Shown here: positions 9,061 through 18,702 of the stretch, one piece after another | How the letters are laid out: each line of letters opens with the position of its first letter | Numbering within the stretch: position 1 is the first letter of the stretch | From: CAZDCD01 sp964503885 | GTDB lineage: Bacteria > Bacteroidota > Bacteroidia > Bacteroidales > UBA10428 | Direction of reading: 5' to 3' | Length of the DNA stretch: 64,000 nt | Assembly (NCBI GenBank): GCA_964503885.1 | Contig: CAZDCD010000001.1 | Coordinates: 124,001 to 188,000 of the forward strand | Made by a program: the position numbers and the translations under genes | Notes under the pieces: generated by a model | Seen by the model: the letters and a program-made list of their open reading frames with translations, nothing else | What the model was told of the DNA's origin: nothing | Database searches by the model: none

Positions 9061-9852
9061 TCAGCATCTGGGTTTAAATTTTTGCAGTTCTTCCGGCAAA
9101 AAATTAAAGAATGTATCTCCTCTTAATCCACGACGAAGGCATTCAAGCGGAATAACGTCGTGTGTGGCTATATTTCCGAGATTTACTTCTGCACCATGAT
9201 GCTTAATGAAGTATACCTGCTGTTTGCTTGTCGGTGCTTCCCATAAAATATTGCCGGGTTGCACATGTTGGGCGATATCTATGATCAGCTCTTCATTTGC
9301 ACTTCCGTTATCGTGGTAAATACCCACGGTTCCGCTTTCCCTTGCTTCTGCGATCACTTTCCATGCACCTTCCTGCAATTCGGTTTTCATGCTGTTCACC
9401 CAGTGTTCCGGTGAAAACACCACACCTTTCTGTTTTGAACCCACCTCAGAAAGTACAGTTCTTCCGTTTGAAAGGATCTTTATATATTCAAGCTTTTGAT
9501 CATGGGGCAAAGCTATAGAACCGTCAGAAACTTCTACAATTTCGAGATCATAAGCATCCATAAATTTCAGAAAATCGTCGAATTTCCCCCTGATCACAAA
9601 TGCCTCAAAAAGCGTACCTCCGAAATAGGGTCTGATATTTGCTTTCTTATAAAGCTTAATTTTATCCTTAAGTTTGGTGGTGATCAGTGATGTACCGAAT
9701 CCAAATTTGACCAGATCGGTATATTCACCGCTGGATTCGATAAAATCCTCAACTTCTCTCATGCTCAGTCCTTTATCCATCATCATGGTCACACCCTTTT
9801 CCCGCGGTTTTACTGACCTTTCGGGAACAAACGGCAACATTGCATTCATCAT
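9061..9852 (-). CDS. Phosphosulfolactate synthase (ComA) homologue
   Basis: A 263-residue TIM-barrel protein of the ComA family, which adds sulfite to phosphoenolpyruvate to give phosphosulfolactate. Family stretches include DLVKFGFGTSL, RPYFGGTLFEAF, EVSDGSIALP, VLSEVGSK, an ARESGTVGIY-type loop and ILWEAPTSKQQ. In methanogens this is the first step of coenzyme M synthesis; in Bacteroidota, which do not make coenzyme M, the role is less clear. No other sulfolactate gene is next to it. The start may be any of the ATGs at 9852, 9849 or 9843. Confidence 0.82.
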   Translation of the reverse strand: MMNAMLPFVPERSVKPREKGVTMMMDKGLSMREVEDFIESSGEYTDLVKFGFGTSLITTKLKDKIKLYKKANIRPYFGGTLFEAFVIRGKFDDFLKFMDAYDLEIVEVSDGSIALPHDQKLEYIKILSNGRTVLSEVGSKQKGVVFSPEHWVNSMKTELQEGAWKVIAEARESGTVGIYHDNGSANEELIIDIAQHVQPGNILWEAPTSKQQVYFIKHHGAEVNLGNIATHDVIPLECLRRGLRGDTFFNFLPEELQKFKPRC

Positions 9853-9854
9853 CG

Positions 9855-11270
9855 TTATTGCAGATTTTGGAATTTGCTAATGATCCGGTACATATCCTGT
9901 TTGCTGAAATGTACCTGCAAATGATCAATATATTCTGTATGTTCGTTAAAATTCAGCGCCAGTCCTTTTTCAAAGTACTCTGCAGCCATTTTATATTCGT
10001 TCGTACTGGTATAATAAGCTGCAAGCTGGTAATTTACTGTGGAAACATCATAGGTATACTGGTATGCCCTATTGAGTACCTCAATTGCGCTGGTGACTTT
10101 CCTGAGCCGGTAATAAAGGCGTGCATATGCCAGCCAGGCTTCACAGTCGTTTGGTTCAATTTCAATAGACCTTGAATAAGATCTTAACGCTTCATCACAC
10201 AGATTCATTTCATCATAAATTTTCCCCCGCAGAAACCAGTATTCATAATTCTCCCCGTCAAGTTTTATGGCTTTATTCAGATTGTTCAGGCTGTGGTGAA
10301 ATTTATGCATGCTTTTATATACAAGCGCCATTCCATACCAGGCGTCACTGAAACAATTGTCTATAGCCTTGGCTTTCTTAAAATATTCAAGTGCCCTTTG
10401 CAGTCTCCCCAGCTTTTCATAACATTGCCCGATATAACAGAGCGACTGAATGTTATATTCATCATGTTCCAGCAGTTCTCTGTAAACAGCAATTGCTTCG
10501 TCATACCGACCCCGGTTATAAAGCAGATCACCCTTGCAGCAATAAACCGAAAGGTACTGAGGATTAATTGCCAGTGCAAAATCAAAAGCTTCGAGGGCTT
10601 CATTATCCTTCTCAAGTTGTGAATAGGCCATACCCATATTGAACCAGATGTTCTCGGCAAAAGGATCCAAATCTACAAAATACCGGTAGAATTCAATGCT
10701 TTTATCCCAATATTCAAGCCTGTCATAACATGAAGCGAGTTCGTAAATGACGAGGAAATTTCCGGAGTTGATTTCATGCGCCAGCAGGAGGTATTTTATT
10801 GCCATACCGATTTTCCCTGATGAAAGGAAAGACTGGGCAATCTCATAGATGATGTCATCGCGATTTTCCCTCGATAGCTTTATGGCCTTGTCGTATTCCG
10901 AAAGCGCCTCATTCTGCCTTCCGAGTTTAACGAGTGTGATTCCTTTAAGCAGATGTACTTCGTGATTAAAACAATCCACCTTCTCAATTTCTGTAAGAAT
11001 ATCGATGGCTTTTATCGTCATTCCTTTCTCTTCGAGTATCTTAGCATAACGTAATCTTAAGGTAACCGAAAAGGGATATTGCCTGGTTGCTATCCTAACT
11101 GCCTCAAGAGCACGGATATAATCTTCGTGGTCGATGTAGTAATCGATAATTTCTTCGAACTCATAGAGATCAAAAAAACAGGATTTCTTTCCCTCGATCA
11201 TCTCCTTATACCTGCTAATCACTATATATATATCCTGATCTCCAAAAAGACGGTCAAATTCTTCGTTCAT
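9855..11270 (-). CDS. Tetratricopeptide-repeat protein
   Basis: A 471-residue protein without a signal peptide or membrane helix, consisting almost entirely of TPR units of about 34 residues (for example a YEKLGRLQRALEYFKKAKAID unit type and WLAYARLYYRLRK). It is predicted to be cytoplasmic and to act as a protein-interaction scaffold. It is the first gene of an operon-like group: its stop is 2 bp from the comA homologue. No enzymatic domain is visible, so no specific function is proposed. Confidence 0.88.
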   Translation of the reverse strand: MNEEFDRLFGDQDIYIVISRYKEMIEGKKSCFFDLYEFEEIIDYYIDHEDYIRALEAVRIATRQYPFSVTLRLRYAKILEEKGMTIKAIDILTEIEKVDCFNHEVHLLKGITLVKLGRQNEALSEYDKAIKLSRENRDDIIYEIAQSFLSSGKIGMAIKYLLLAHEINSGNFLVIYELASCYDRLEYWDKSIEFYRYFVDLDPFAENIWFNMGMAYSQLEKDNEALEAFDFALAINPQYLSVYCCKGDLLYNRGRYDEAIAVYRELLEHDEYNIQSLCYIGQCYEKLGRLQRALEYFKKAKAIDNCFSDAWYGMALVYKSMHKFHHSLNNLNKAIKLDGENYEYWFLRGKIYDEMNLCDEALRSYSRSIEIEPNDCEAWLAYARLYYRLRKVTSAIEVLNRAYQYTYDVSTVNYQLAAYYTSTNEYKMAAEYFEKGLALNFNEHTEYIDHLQVHFSKQDMYRIISKFQNLQ

Positions 11271-11499
11271 TTCTAATCTTGGTTCTTAAAATAAAATTAC
11301 AAAAAAAAATCATCCATGCAAGTTTCCGGTAAATTTTAGATATCAACAATGAACCCCTGCTTTTTGTATGATTTAATTAGTAGATAACATCTTAACCCGT
11401 TGATAATTTTACTTCGGGGTTTAAACCGGATGAATCCTAATAAATCATTGAATATCAGTTATTAAATTTCAGAATTTTTTTCTTCTGGCACATATCTAT

Positions 11500-14049
11500 T
11501 TATTCCGTACCGGTTTGACCGGATAGTTCCATGTATTGATCAACCAGATTTTTGTACTGGTCACCCAGATCAGTAATCATACCCGACAATTCTTTTACAA
11601 GAGGGTGACCGGCTCCCAGAAGTCCCTTTATTTTATCATTTTGCGCAAGGAGAAGCCTGTAATTATCTTCTGCATTTCTAACGAGGCGGTTAAAATGTGC
11701 AGGATTTTTCAGTTCTGTTGTCAGTCTGAGCATAGCTGCAAAATAATCGTTCAGATAAATCAATTCTTTTGCACACTCATTTCCATATCGCTGGCAGAGT
11801 ATTTTCCAAAGCGCCACATCCGGTTCATATTTCTTATTGTTCCATGCATAATCGGCAAATGTTGCCGCCCTGATCAGATCGAGTTCGCTTGCTGTGATAA
11901 AATTGGCGTAAATCCTTACCGTATCAATCTGATCCTTTATGAATTCAGGTGACTGGTTATTATAGGGTTCGAAAAGATTGAACATGGAGATTTCTCCGGC
12001 ATAATATGCACTATAGCTTTTTTTAACTGATGAAGAAAGAGAATTATCCCACCATACCGGGTTATTTTGCATTAGTCCGCCAATCCTTCGTATTTCGGCA
12101 TCGTCGGTATAGTAACTTGATGATGAACTTCCTCTCCAGTAATATTTAATGTCCCCGTTTATCTGCCGTTTCAAATCTTTAATAAAAACTCCGGCTTTGC
12201 CATCACTAGCATTCATGGATTCGTTGTCAAACCAGAAAGGGATGATGTAGACGTCTCCTTTTTCCCGAAGATGCATCAGATGATCGGTATAATTCACTAC
12301 ATCAGCATATTCAGCGATATCGCTCACCTCAAGGTTTTCAAGAACTGAAGGGATGGGCGGATAGTACCCGATGATCAGATTTTCAAAATCAGCACCCATT
12401 AAAAGCGGGATGGTGTTCTTATACTCCAGTACGGAACAACCTGACTTAAGATCAATGGATCCGGTATTTGAATAAGCGGACAAATTGAAACCGGCCAGTA
12501 AGAGGTCATATTTAAAAATAGTAGTGCCTAAATATCTGGCCCGAGAAAGGTTGTACAAATGAGCACCTTCCGTTTTCTGACCGCAACAATCCAGAAAGAG
12601 ATTTCCTCCGTTGATCTTATACCCTGCCAACTGAAATGCTTCCGCTAACCCTTTACTTACGTCATTTTGGTTTTTCCACTGACCTAAGCTTATGTATCTT
12701 TCGGGGTAATCTGGGTAATCAATAACGCGTGCATTATGAAAAATATATTTTTTCTTGTCGAATAATTGGATTGCCGTGGCAGCCGCATAGAAATCACCTA
12801 TGGGTTTGCTTCCGCAAAGAAAAATGATATTGCCCAGATCACTCGCCGAAGCGATAAAATAACCCTCACCAATCTTTTCAATTTCATTATAAGGTAAAAT
12901 TTCCCTGAACCGCTGATAAAGGCTGTTTTTACCAATACTGAAGACTATTCTTGCAGTTTGTGGAATATCGTAAGGTATTTCATCCACAATAGTGACTTTT
13001 ATATTTTTCTCACCTTGTTCCGTAATAGTATTGTTCAATTCCTCAATCGTACTCCGGATAAGCCTGGCTGCTTCCAGAGTTTCTTTCGATGCATGGGCCG
13101 GAATAACAATTATCGGCGGCTTGGCATCTGGATCTTCAGAATTAAAGTAGGTCAGCGATTCATATTTGATTACTGATTTGGGTTGAGGAATGATCATTTC
13201 ATGTTTCAAAAATGTAGTATCCAGTAGTTTTGTCATCCGCTCCAGTGTTGTAAAGTTTCTTTCCGTATACCTGTAATCGACCTGGTCGATCCACATGGTA
13301 CCCGTTCCCTTCAGTCCGAGAAAAATCTTTACAAACCTGGCTTCATCAGGAGTATCACCGTCAATGAGGGGATCATTTACTGATTTGCCGATCACCTTGC
13401 ACCATGCAAGTGAGGGAATGGCAAAATAGTTCGAAAAGGAATACGACTTGAATGAATTATCGATAAGAATATTTTTAGAAGGATCATATTTCTTTGAACT
13501 GATCTCGATCTTATTCTTGTCATAAAATGTCAGGCGGATATTCACTGCGTCGTAAATTCGGGTACCCAGCCTGCTTCTGTTAGGCCTGATGTTTTCAAGC
13601 CTTATTTTGAAGGTAAGCTGGTAATTTCCCGGGATCACCCTTATGTAGTCACTTAAAACGCCCTCTCCCGGGTCATCGGTTTCGTTCGCATAGTTCCGGT
13701 GAATTTTTATTGCCCTCAGGCTGTCAATAGCCTCATCTGCCGAAAACACACTATCAGCATTAATATTGACCCAATACACATGTTCGCCAATCTTTTGCCA
13801 GCCGTCCAGCCGGTAGGTAACACCAGTGCTGTCGATGATTAGGTTCCTGCCTGATTCGAATGAACTGTTCCAGACCAGGTTTCCCTTTTCAAGCTTTTGT
13901 TGCCTGAGCCTGTAAGGTATGGTAAGGGGATCGTCACTCAACCAGCTAACAGGGGTCTGAGTTGTATTTGGTCTTTTGGTGCAGGTGGTAAAGACAAAAA
14001 TAAATGCCGATAGAGTTAAGATTGCCTTAAATGTCATGCGGATTATCAT
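11500..14049 (-). CDS. Lipoprotein with carbohydrate-binding-like, GH20b-like and GH84-like regions
   Basis: An 849-residue lipoprotein: lipobox ending at Cys23 (FVFTTC). Region one (about 45-265) looks like a jelly-roll module (NSSFESG start, MWIDQVDY end). Region two (about 285-440) resembles the GH20b/NAGidase N-terminal domain. Region three (about 445-720) resembles a GH84 barrel: an ARVIDYPDYPERYI entry, an NPVWWDN segment, and an AATFADYAWNNKKYEPD segment close to the GH84 post-catalytic sequence. Region four is helical. The EGFYG-like motif is absent and the place where a GH84 acidic DD pair is expected reads IIGYYPP, so it may not be a beta-N-acetylglucosaminidase. It could be an inactive glycan-binding relative or a distinct family. 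Confidence 0.65.
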   Translation of the reverse strand: MIIRMTFKAILTLSAFIFVFTTCTKRPNTTQTPVSWLSDDPLTIPYRLRQQKLEKGNLVWNSSFESGRNLIIDSTGVTYRLDGWQKIGEHVYWVNINADSVFSADEAIDSLRAIKIHRNYANETDDPGEGVLSDYIRVIPGNYQLTFKIRLENIRPNRSRLGTRIYDAVNIRLTFYDKNKIEISSKKYDPSKNILIDNSFKSYSFSNYFAIPSLAWCKVIGKSVNDPLIDGDTPDEARFVKIFLGLKGTGTMWIDQVDYRYTERNFTTLERMTKLLDTTFLKHEMIIPQPKSVIKYESLTYFNSEDPDAKPPIIVIPAHASKETLEAARLIRSTIEELNNTITEQGEKNIKVTIVDEIPYDIPQTARIVFSIGKNSLYQRFREILPYNEIEKIGEGYFIASASDLGNIIFLCGSKPIGDFYAAATAIQLFDKKKYIFHNARVIDYPDYPERYISLGQWKNQNDVSKGLAEAFQLAGYKINGGNLFLDCCGQKTEGAHLYNLSRARYLGTTIFKYDLLLAGFNLSAYSNTGSIDLKSGCSVLEYKNTIPLLMGADFENLIIGYYPPIPSVLENLEVSDIAEYADVVNYTDHLMHLREKGDVYIIPFWFDNESMNASDGKAGVFIKDLKRQINGDIKYYWRGSSSSSYYTDDAEIRRIGGLMQNNPVWWDNSLSSSVKKSYSAYYAGEISMFNLFEPYNNQSPEFIKDQIDTVRIYANFITASELDLIRAATFADYAWNNKKYEPDVALWKILCQRYGNECAKELIYLNDYFAAMLRLTTELKNPAHFNRLVRNAEDNYRLLLAQNDKIKGLLGAGHPLVKELSGMITDLGDQYKNLVDQYMELSGQTGTE

Positions 14050-14118
14050 GGAGAATAAAATTAATCAAATTGTTTTTCAACGCAAATGCATTCAGCTACA
14101 ATTTTAAATAGACCGCAA

Positions 14119-14126
14119 CAAATATA
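14119..14126 (-). promoter_or_regulatory. Candidate -7 element for the GH84-like lipoprotein gene
   Basis: Minus-strand TATATTTG matches TAnnTTTG exactly, 70 bp before the start codon. No clear -33 element. Confidence 0.4.
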
Positions 14127-14205
14127 AGCAATAAGGTAATTGTGTGCCGAATCCGGCATTTTTTTTTAACGACAATGACTAGCCAAAATATCAGCCGATG
14201 ATTTT

Positions 14206-15087
14206 TCAGAAGTAAATTTCCTTTTTTGCCGCCTTAAGGGTGTTCATCAGCAACGATACTATAGTCATCGGCCCCACTCCCCCAGGAACCGGCGTAATAA
14301 AACTGCATTTTGGCGCCACTGATTCAAAGTAGACATCCCCCCTGAGCCTGAAACCCGATTTTGTCTGGTCGCTTTTAACCCTGGTTGTTCCCACATCTAT
14401 GACTACGGCACCATCTTTTACCATATCACCGGTAATGAATCCGGGTCTGCCAATAGCTGCAATAATAATATCCGCCCGCATCACTATCTCTTTCATATTG
14501 TGTGTTCTGCTGTGACAGACTGTAACCGTGGCATCACCCGGGTAATTTTTCAGGGACATCAATATGCTCATCGGTCTGCCGACAATATTGCTGCGGCCCA
14601 CAACCACACAATGCTTACCGCTGGTCTCGATCTTATACCTGCGGACCAGTTCCATGATACCTGCGGGAGTAGCTGATATATATGCCGGCATCCCGATAAC
14701 CGTGCGACCGATATTCACCGGGTGAAAGCCATCAACATCCTTGCGCGGATCTATCGCTTCGATGACCTTATGCTCATTGATTTGAGGGGGAAGAGGTAGC
14801 TGAACTATAAAGCCGTCAATATCCTTGTCGGTATTCAATCGTTCAACCTGTTCAAGCAAAAACTTTTCAGTGATGGTTTCGTCGAATCGAAGCAGTGTGG
14901 ATACAAAACCGGTCTGCTCACAAGCCTTCACCTTGTTGTTTACATAAGTTTCACTGGGGCCATCATTGCCCACAAGTACCGCCGCAAGATGAGGAATTTT
15001 TTTACCCGCATTTTTGAGCATTTCCACTTCTTTTGCCAGTTCCTGTTTTATTTCATCTGATACTTTCTTTCCGTCAATGAGTTGCAT
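14206..15087 (-). CDS. folD: Bifunctional methylenetetrahydrofolate dehydrogenase/cyclohydrolase
   Basis: A 293-residue FolD, interconverting 5,10-methylene-, methenyl- and 10-formyl-tetrahydrofolate. The catalytic Y48xxxK52 motif (YVNNK) is present, with the family signatures QLPLPPQINE, DVDGFHP, the nucleotide-binding GRSNIVGRP and the C-terminal PVPGGVGPMT. The length is normal. A 5-formyl-THF cyclo-ligase elsewhere in the window (54786) works in the same folate pool. The upstream 288-bp gap contains short-period repeats. Confidence 0.97.
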   Translation of the reverse strand: MQLIDGKKVSDEIKQELAKEVEMLKNAGKKIPHLAAVLVGNDGPSETYVNNKVKACEQTGFVSTLLRFDETITEKFLLEQVERLNTDKDIDGFIVQLPLPPQINEHKVIEAIDPRKDVDGFHPVNIGRTVIGMPAYISATPAGIMELVRRYKIETSGKHCVVVGRSNIVGRPMSILMSLKNYPGDATVTVCHSRTHNMKEIVMRADIIIAAIGRPGFITGDMVKDGAVVIDVGTTRVKSDQTKSGFRLRGDVYFESVAPKCSFITPVPGGVGPMTIVSLLMNTLKAAKKEIYF

Positions 15088-15091
15088 GGTG

Positions 15092-15275
15092 TATTCGGGT
15101 TTCGGGTTTCGAATTCAGTGTTTCGGGTTTCGGTTGTTCCAGGTGTTCCATGTTGTTTCAAGTGTTCCAGGTTGTTTCAGGTGTTCCAGGTGTTCCATAT
15201 TTCTCTGTTTTAATTTAGATTAACAATATGTAACCCTTGCAACCCTTGTAACCATTTTTGTGTTTCGGGTTTCGT
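15092..15275. repeat. Degenerate short-period intergenic repeats upstream of folD
   Basis: Two kinds of degenerate tandem units lie between folD and ffh. At 15101-15130 and again near 15260 there are TTTCGGGTTTCGG units. At 15138-15198 about seven 9-10-bp units of the form GTGTTCCAG or GTTGTTTCA follow one another. No reading frame uses them. The rest of the gap, to 15375, shows no gene or convincing terminator. Confidence 0.75.
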
Positions 15276-15375
15276 TTATTGTTTCTAAGTTAATCTGGTA
15301 CTGGTACTGTTGCTGCTGCTAAGATTTTAACAATAGTTCCCCGCTCTCTCGCACCTTCGGCCTTTCGACTCTTCG

Positions 15376-16710
15376 TCACCTCCTCATACCTGGCATGTTC
15401 GACATCATGCGTGCCATATTCTTTTTCCCCTGGAACATCTTCATCATTTTACGCATTTCGTCGAATTGTCGAAGCAACTGGTTGATTTCCTGTACAGAAG
15501 TGCCACTGCCCTGGGCAATCCGTTTTCTCCGTGACCCGTTAATAATATCCGGGGCCAGCTTTTCAGCAGGTGTCATGGAGTTGATGATGGCCTCAATGTT
15601 TTTAAAGGCATCGTCGTCGATGTCGAGGTTCTTGATCATCTTTCCCATCCCCGGTATCATGGATGCAAGGTCCTTGACATTGCCCATCTTCTTGATCTGC
15701 TGTATCTGTTTAAAGAAATCGTTGAAATTAAACTGATTTTTTGCAATCTTGCTCTGCAGTTTTCTGGCTTCTTCAACATCGAACTGCTCCTGAGCCTTTT
15801 CCACCAGCGATACGATATCTCCCATACCCAGTATCCTGTCCGCCATACGCGATGGGTGAAACAGTTCGATGGCATCCATTTTTTCACCGGCGCTGATGAA
15901 CTTAACGGGTTTATCAACCACGGCACGTATCGAAAGCGCCGCCCCACCCCGGGTATCCCCGTCGAGTTTGGTCAACACCACACCATCAAAATCAAGACGG
16001 TCGTTAAATTCTTTTGCTGTATTTACGGCATCCTGTCCGGTCATCGAATCCACCACAAAGAGTATTTCCTGCGGTTCAAGCGCCTTTTTAAGGCTTTCGA
16101 TTTCATTCATCATTTCCTCGTCGATAGCCAGCCGCCCGGCGGTATCTACAATCACAAGGTCATGACCGGTTCTTTTTGCTTCTTTAACACCCGACCTGGC
16201 AATTTTAACCGGATTGTTATTCCCTTCCTCGGTATATACCGGAATATTGACCTGTTCACCGAGCACCTTCAGCTGTTCGATGGCAGCAGGCCGGTAAACA
16301 TCACCTGCGACAAGTATGGGATTTTTCCCTCGTTTACTTTTAAGATGGTTTGCCAGCTTTGCAGCAAAAGTGGTTTTCCCTGAACCCTGAAGGCCCGCTA
16401 TCAAAACCACACAGGGATTCCCTTTGATATTTACTTCGGCATTCTCCCCGCCCATAAGTCCGGCAAGCTCATCATGAACGATCTTTACCATCATCTGACC
16501 CGGCTTTATGGCTGCGAGGATCTTCTCACCCAATGCTTTTTGCTTAACCGCATCGGTAAAATTTTTAGCGACCTTGAAATTCACATCGGCGTCAAGCAAT
16601 GCCCTTCTCACTTCCTTAAGGGTTTCTGCAACATTGATCTCGGTGATCATGCCCTGACCTTTCAGGATCTTGAACGATTTTTCAAGCTTTTCAGATAAAT
16701 TTTCAAACAT
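15376..16710 (-). CDS. ffh: Signal recognition particle protein Ffh
   Basis: A 444-residue SRP54-type GTPase that binds signal peptides and SRP RNA and targets nascent membrane proteins to FtsY. An N-terminal helical bundle is followed by the G domain with P-loop GLQGSGKT at 106-113, DTAGR, and TKLDGDTRGG. The C-terminal M domain carries the RNA-binding GSRRKRIAQGSG loop and a Met-rich tail (MMKMFQGKKNMARMMSNMPG). It is 76 bp downstream of argS on the same strand. No SRP RNA gene was recognised in the window. Confidence 0.97.
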   Translation of the reverse strand: MFENLSEKLEKSFKILKGQGMITEINVAETLKEVRRALLDADVNFKVAKNFTDAVKQKALGEKILAAIKPGQMMVKIVHDELAGLMGGENAEVNIKGNPCVVLIAGLQGSGKTTFAAKLANHLKSKRGKNPILVAGDVYRPAAIEQLKVLGEQVNIPVYTEEGNNNPVKIARSGVKEAKRTGHDLVIVDTAGRLAIDEEMMNEIESLKKALEPQEILFVVDSMTGQDAVNTAKEFNDRLDFDGVVLTKLDGDTRGGAALSIRAVVDKPVKFISAGEKMDAIELFHPSRMADRILGMGDIVSLVEKAQEQFDVEEARKLQSKIAKNQFNFNDFFKQIQQIKKMGNVKDLASMIPGMGKMIKNLDIDDDAFKNIEAIINSMTPAEKLAPDIINGSRRKRIAQGSGTSVQEINQLLRQFDEMRKMMKMFQGKKNMARMMSNMPGMRR

Positions 16711-16736
16711 GCTTCAGGATCTGTTTTTTTAAATGC

Positions 16737-16744
16737 CAAAATTA
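16737..16744 (-). promoter_or_regulatory. Candidate -7 element for ffh
   Basis: Minus-strand TAATTTTG matches TAnnTTTG, 27 bp before the ffh start, inside the 76-bp argS-ffh gap. It suggests ffh can be transcribed independently of argS. Confidence 0.4.
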
Positions 16745-16786
16745 TTCAATGTTCAAGAAAAATAAAAATCTTCATGCATCCATGCA

Positions 16787-18580
16787 TTACATGCGTTCCG
16801 GGACTTCTATACCCAGCAGTCCCATACCGGTATGTATTATCCTGCCGACCACCTCCGAGAGCATCAGGCGAAAGTCACGCACCTGTATGTTTTCTTCTTT
16901 TAATATTGAATGGTCGTGGTAAAACTGGTTATATTCTTTTGCCAGCTCATAGACATAATTTGCTATGAGAGCCGGACTGTATTCTTTGGCAGCATCTTTC
17001 ACCACACCCGGAAACTCATAGATCAGCTTTAACAGTTCTTTTTCTTTTTGTTCAAGAATAATGGATTCATCGATCTGCTGCGGAAGATCCAGGTTCATCT
17101 CCTCTGCTTTTCTCACCACTGATCGTATGCGTGCATAGGTGTACTGGATGAAAGGACCGGTATTTCCGTTGAAATCGATGGATTCCCTGGGATCGAACAT
17201 CATATTTTTTGCGGGATCGACTTTCAGGATAAAATATTTCAAAGCCCCGAGACCAATTATTCTGAATGTATCTTCCTTTTCTTCCGGCGTAAGTCCTTCG
17301 AGCTTGCCCAGCTCTTTTGACATTTCCCTTGCTGTCTCGATCATCCCGTCGATCAGATCATCTGCATCTACTACGGTACCTTCACGCGATTTCATTTTAC
17401 CTTCGGGCAGCTCTACCATACCGTAGGACAGGTGATAAAGATCCTTTGCCCAGGAGAATCCCAGCTTATCCAGGATCAGCGACAATACCCTGAAATGGTG
17501 GTTCTGCTCATTTCCTACCACATAGATCATTTTATCAGGCGCATAATCGTTCTGACGAAGCTGTGCCGTTCCAATATCCTGGGTCATGTATACCGAGGTT
17601 CCGTCCGATCTGAGCAGAAGCTTCTTGTCAAGACCCTGGTCCGACAGGTCTGCCCATACGGAACCGTCATCCTGCTGCTCAAGTATACCCTGCTTTACCC
17701 CTTCCAGCACCGTATCACGTCCCACGATATAGGTGTCCGATTCATAGTAGATCTTATCGAAGCTTACACCGAGCCTTTTGTAGGTCAGATCAAACCCCTG
17801 ATATACCCAATGGTTCATCCTGAACCAGAGGTCATAGACCTCTTTATCTCCCGCTTCCCATTTCCTGAGCATTTCCTGGGCTTCGAGTATTAGCGGAGCC
17901 ATTTTTGATGCATCATTTTCAGATTTTCCTTCAGCGATCAGTTCTTTAATCTGTTTTTTGTATTCCGTATCAAATTTAACGTAATAATCACCCACAAGAT
18001 GATCGCCTTTTTTTCCTGATATCCGGGGTGTTTCACCGTTTCCCCATTTCTGCCAGGCCAGCATTGATTTGCAGATGTGAATACCCCTGTCGTTTACAAT
18101 ATTTGTTTTAATAACTTTATGTCCGTTGGCTTCCAGGATATTGCACAATGAAAAGCCAAGAAGGTTGTTCCGGATATGCCCCAGATGAAGAGGCTTATTG
18201 GTGTTCGGAGAACTGTATTCCACCATGAACAGTCCCGGTGTTGTGCCCGACCCCGATGTACCATAGCCGCGTCCACGGCTGATCTCCTGAAGATGCTGCA
18301 GGTAAAACGATCCGGAAATGGCGAGGTTCAGAAAACCTTTTATCACATTAAATCCCGATACAACAGAAAGGTTTTCTTCCAGGTAATTTCCAATTATCTG
18401 TGCGGTTTCCTCTGGTTTCTTCCCGGTTATTTTGAGCAAGGGAAAAACTACCAGTGTGATATCGCCTGTGAATTCTTTCCGGGTTTTTTGTAATTGTATC
18501 AGGTCTTCCAATGGTTTCTGACCAAACCTGACTTCAAAAAACTCAATAATTTTTTCAGTCAGTATGCTGCTTAAATTCAT
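16787..18580 (-). CDS. argS: Arginyl-tRNA synthetase
   Basis: A 597-residue class I synthetase. It has the N-terminal Add1 domain, the HIGH-type motif HLGH at 132-135 within SPNTNKPLHLGHIRNN, a KMKSREG sequence in the KMSKS position (a usual ArgS variant), and a DALR anticodon-binding C-terminal domain ending at LLGIEVPERM. The length is normal. It is probably transcribed from the TATCTTTG element upstream. Confidence 0.97.
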   Translation of the reverse strand: MNLSSILTEKIIEFFEVRFGQKPLEDLIQLQKTRKEFTGDITLVVFPLLKITGKKPEETAQIIGNYLEENLSVVSGFNVIKGFLNLAISGSFYLQHLQEISRGRGYGTSGSGTTPGLFMVEYSSPNTNKPLHLGHIRNNLLGFSLCNILEANGHKVIKTNIVNDRGIHICKSMLAWQKWGNGETPRISGKKGDHLVGDYYVKFDTEYKKQIKELIAEGKSENDASKMAPLILEAQEMLRKWEAGDKEVYDLWFRMNHWVYQGFDLTYKRLGVSFDKIYYESDTYIVGRDTVLEGVKQGILEQQDDGSVWADLSDQGLDKKLLLRSDGTSVYMTQDIGTAQLRQNDYAPDKMIYVVGNEQNHHFRVLSLILDKLGFSWAKDLYHLSYGMVELPEGKMKSREGTVVDADDLIDGMIETAREMSKELGKLEGLTPEEKEDTFRIIGLGALKYFILKVDPAKNMMFDPRESIDFNGNTGPFIQYTYARIRSVVRKAEEMNLDLPQQIDESIILEQKEKELLKLIYEFPGVVKDAAKEYSPALIANYVYELAKEYNQFYHDHSILKEENIQVRDFRLMLSEVVGRIIHTGMGLLGIEVPERM

Positions 18581-18609
18581 ATCGAAACCGTGCTTTTATC
18601 CAACGGGCA

Positions 18610-18617
18610 CAAAGATA
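18610..18617 (-). promoter_or_regulatory. Candidate -7 element for argS
   Basis: Minus-strand TATCTTTG matches TAnnTTTG, 30 bp before the argS start. No matching -33 TTTG. Confidence 0.4.
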
Positions 18618-18702
18618 ACATTTGAAAAAAAGAAAACGAGAAAAATATAAAAGAATTCAGAGTTAGCCTCAATATAGGGGATAGTTAAAATTCCAAAAAA
18701 AA

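Noticed and set aside
9061..9852. Coenzyme M biosynthesis
   Set aside because: Only the ComA homologue is present; no other coenzyme M genes are visible, so the pathway is not claimed.
15092..15275. CRISPR array
   Set aside because: Units are only 9-13 bp, degenerate, and have no spacers; no cas gene is present.
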